Source: Spirogloea muscicola (lineage: Eukaryota > Streptophyta > Zygnematophyceae > Spirogloeales > Spirogloeaceae). From it: a stretch of DNA of 21,129 nucleotides. This document shows positions 19,401 to 21,129 of the stretch, one piece after another (position 1 is the stretch's first letter; each line of letters starts with the position of its first letter). The notes beneath the pieces are model-generated. The model was given only the letters and a program-made list of their open reading frames with translations, searched no databases and was not told the origin of the DNA. The DNA is taken from the NCBI GenBank assembly GCA_009602725.1, contig WELB01000298.1, positions 1 to 21,129 on the forward strand, in the 5' to 3' direction. The translations under genes and the position numbers were made by a program.

Positions 19401-21129
19401 GCTCACCTTGGAGAAGTCGAGGATGTCGTTGATGAGTGTGACGAGAGTCTTGGCGCTGTTGATGGCCGTGTTGGTGTAGTCAGCTTGGACCGCGCTCAGT
19501 GGCGTCCCGAGCAGGCACGACATCATTCCCAGCACTCCGTTGAGCGGAGTGCGGATCTCGTGCGACACGGTCGCGAGGAATCTGAAACACCGGCAGGCAG
19601 GCAAGCTCGTCCCTAAGGCCTCTCTCATGCAGGAGGCGTGATGCGTGGACGGGAACGAGCACGGGGGCGGGGCGCAGCCCGGGCAGGCTGGACCCTGCGA
19701 GCCTCCCGTGGAGCGGTGGAGCGCTGGACTGCATGGCATCTCCCACCGCCCCACGCGGAGCGGCGGCGTCCGAGGCATCAGCCGGCGCATGCCCGCTGCT
19801 GATCGGGCGGGTGGAGGGTGCAGGGGCCCACTTGGACTTGGCCACGTCCGCTGCAAGGGCTGCCGTCATCGCGCAGTTCATGAGATTCTTGAGGTTCTCC
19901 ATGCGCCGCACAGAGTTGCTCGCCGCATCCAGGCGCTTGACCAACACGAACACCATGGCCCCCACCAGCAGCGCGAGGCCCAGGGTGACAAACGGCCAGA
20001 GCAGCGCGCCCGTCGGCACAACTTGATCTGCAGTCGCGGGTCGAAGTGGCAGGCCGTGAGCATTGGGGTTGCGGGGGAGTGGTGGCCGTTCCCTGATCGC
20101 AAGCATAAATTTAGCAAGCATGCCCTCTGGATCTCCGGGCCGCAACGCCGGCCTGCCGCGTGCAGTCCAGCCCGCGGCCGGGTTCAGGTGGCCGATTTTG
20201 CCCCAGGACCTCACTGTGGCCCCCGATGGCGCCTGCGATGCGGCCGCTGCTGGCATCGGGCCGAGCGTGGCCTCGGAGGGGCAGCGTCGCGGAGCCGCCG
20301 CAGGCGGCGACCAGCACGAGTGGGCGCTGCTGCCTGCAACCTCTGCCAGTGACGGGACCGGGCCGGGGAGGGGAGCCGGCAGCCGCCGTGCAGGGTGGCG
20401 ACGCATCTCACCTTCGTGGACGGCCCTGCAGCACAGCTCGAAGCCCAGCGACGAGTCCTGGCCTGCCTGCGTGGGCTCCAGAAGGACGCGTGCCGTGCAG
20501 CGCGGAGGAGGCCGGCCGGTGGTGCAGTTTTCGCAGTCGGGCTCGCTGCTCACGTGGCCCAAGGGCGTGCTGCCGGCGGCGTCGGCAAGCAGCAGGCGCG
20601 GGCGGCCGCGCGTGTCCAGCAGGGTCACAGACACCTCCTCCCTGCCGCCCGTGGACAGCGGCCACGAGCGGTTGAAGTCCACGTGGAAGATGGACACGAT
20701 GAAGCCCGTGGTCGCGCTGCTCAGGACCGACGGCGGCAGCACGCCGACGTCGGCGGGGAGGCGGCTGCGGTCGCGCACGGCCAGCACGGCCAGGATGTCC
20801 GCGACCACGTCCCCGCCCGCCGCCGGGTAGACTGGGAGGTAGACGGGCAGGTGCGTCTCCTGGGCCGCTCGCAGCGCCTGGCGGAGCCCCGAGGCTGCCG
20901 GGGGGGGGGGGGGGCGGGAAGGGGTCAGCCGCCGCCTCGTCCACCGACACAGGCGACAAGGGAGGTGGGGTGTAGCGGCAGGCAGGCCTCACCGCGGAGG
21001 GCGTCCCAGCCGACGAGGTCGGCGTCCTCGGGGCTGTCCACGAGCAGGACGGGCGCGTACTCGGCGGCCGCGGGCGCCGGGCTGCCGCTCGCCTCGGGCG
21101 CGGCGCGGATGCGCCAGGGGACGGAGGCC
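16414..21129 (-). CDS. CHASE-domain hybrid histidine kinase with pseudo-receiver and receiver, cytokinin-receptor-like (5' partial)
   Basis: Exons: 21129-20993 (partial), 20894-20412, 20027-19832, 19581-19407, 19263-19090, 18963-18837, 18649-18550, 18417-17493, 17373-17253, 17142-16997, 16859-16749, 16536-16414. Phases agree throughout and give 938 aa within the window (numbered from there). Domains in order: a CHASE-like extracellular segment (about 1-205; EYAPVLLV, later TTGFIVSIF); a membrane helix (about 214-237); HisKA with [10 protein letters not shown] (His279); HATPase with N box [10 protein letters not shown] (389-398), G1 VEDTGIGM (548-555), F box IFEPF and G2 GGTGLGLA; a receiver-like domain (about 641-805) lacking the phosphoacceptor Asp (Ala712); and a true receiver with [11 protein letters not shown] (813-823), [13 protein letters not shown] (Asp859), Thr893 and Lys915 (SKP). 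This order matches plant CRE1/AHK-type cytokinin receptors. Ligand binding cannot be judged, because the N-terminal part of the sensor lies outside the window. Joins around exon 7 (18550-18649) and the start of exon 8 are inferred from phase and are less certain. The N-terminus is missing by truncation of the window, not by mutation. Confidence 0.9.
20900..20914 (-). repeat. G15/C15 homopolymer in kinase intron 1
   Basis: Fifteen consecutive G residues on the plus strand are fifteen C residues on the coding (minus) strand. They lie a few bases upstream of the acceptor GGCAG (20895-20899) of the first intron in the window, so the run acts as most of the polypyrimidine tract. Its length may vary between individuals or be miscounted in sequencing. 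Confidence 0.9.

Noticed and set aside
1-21129. CRISPR arrays, transposons, tRNA or rRNA genes, bacterial operons
   Set aside because: No regularly spaced repeats, transposase-like frames, terminal inverted repeats with target duplications, or tRNA/rRNA-like segments were seen. All genes are spliced eukaryotic genes.

Overview
The window looks like the left end of a chromosome or scaffold from a green alga. The first bases are C-rich CCCTAAA-type (plant/chlorophyte) telomere repeat. All four genes are eukaryotic and very rich in introns, with GT-AG and a few GC-AG junctions. The protein set is algal or plant-like: a plant-type AASDH, a CHASE-domain hybrid kinase, gankyrin and TMEM104. A GC-rich trebouxiophyte (Chlorella-like) is my best guess, but the species cannot be read from the sequence. 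Base composition changes along the window: the first 5 kb is moderately AT-rich, and most of the rest is GC-rich, especially 5.4-6.2 kb and 17.4-21.1 kb (by-eye estimate).

Layout: (a) 1-193 is telomere-derived repeat, including four perfect TTTAGGG copies in the opposite orientation to the terminal repeat. (b) 194-966 is short subtelomeric sequence, probably the 3' UTR of the first gene. (c) 967-5949, minus strand, is a 17-exon TMEM104 homologue, 508 aa. (d) 5950-7337 has no supported gene; it holds an imperfect inverted repeat and one N. (e) 7338-8691, minus strand, is a 4-exon gankyrin/PSMD10 homologue, 238 aa, with a partial tandem duplication of an exon end plus its splice donor. (f) 8692-9539 is the shared upstream region of PSMD10 and the divergent AASDH gene. 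(g) 9540-16342, plus strand, is an 18-exon AASDH/ACSF4 homologue, 1185 aa: adenylation domain, carrier domain, then a PQQ-type beta-propeller. (h) 16414-21129, minus strand, is the 3' part (12 exons, 938 aa in the window) of a CHASE-domain hybrid histidine kinase with cytokinin-receptor-like architecture. Its 5' end lies outside the window.

I joined exons by hand, from splice signals, phase continuity and remembered family alignments. All four models close in frame with consistent intron phases and family-typical lengths, which strongly supports them. A few junctions are less certain and are flagged. The genes do not form an operon-like or cluster-like pathway: one membrane protein of unknown function, one proteasome-assembly chaperone, one NRPS-like activating enzyme and one sensor kinase. 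I found no mobile element, CRISPR, tRNA or rRNA. I did not find a clearly new biological system. The most notable items are the inverted telomere block, the AASDH A7-motif substitution, the paired GC-AG introns, the exon-end duplication in PSMD10, the 71-bp convergent gene ends, and the kinase's pseudo-receiver.
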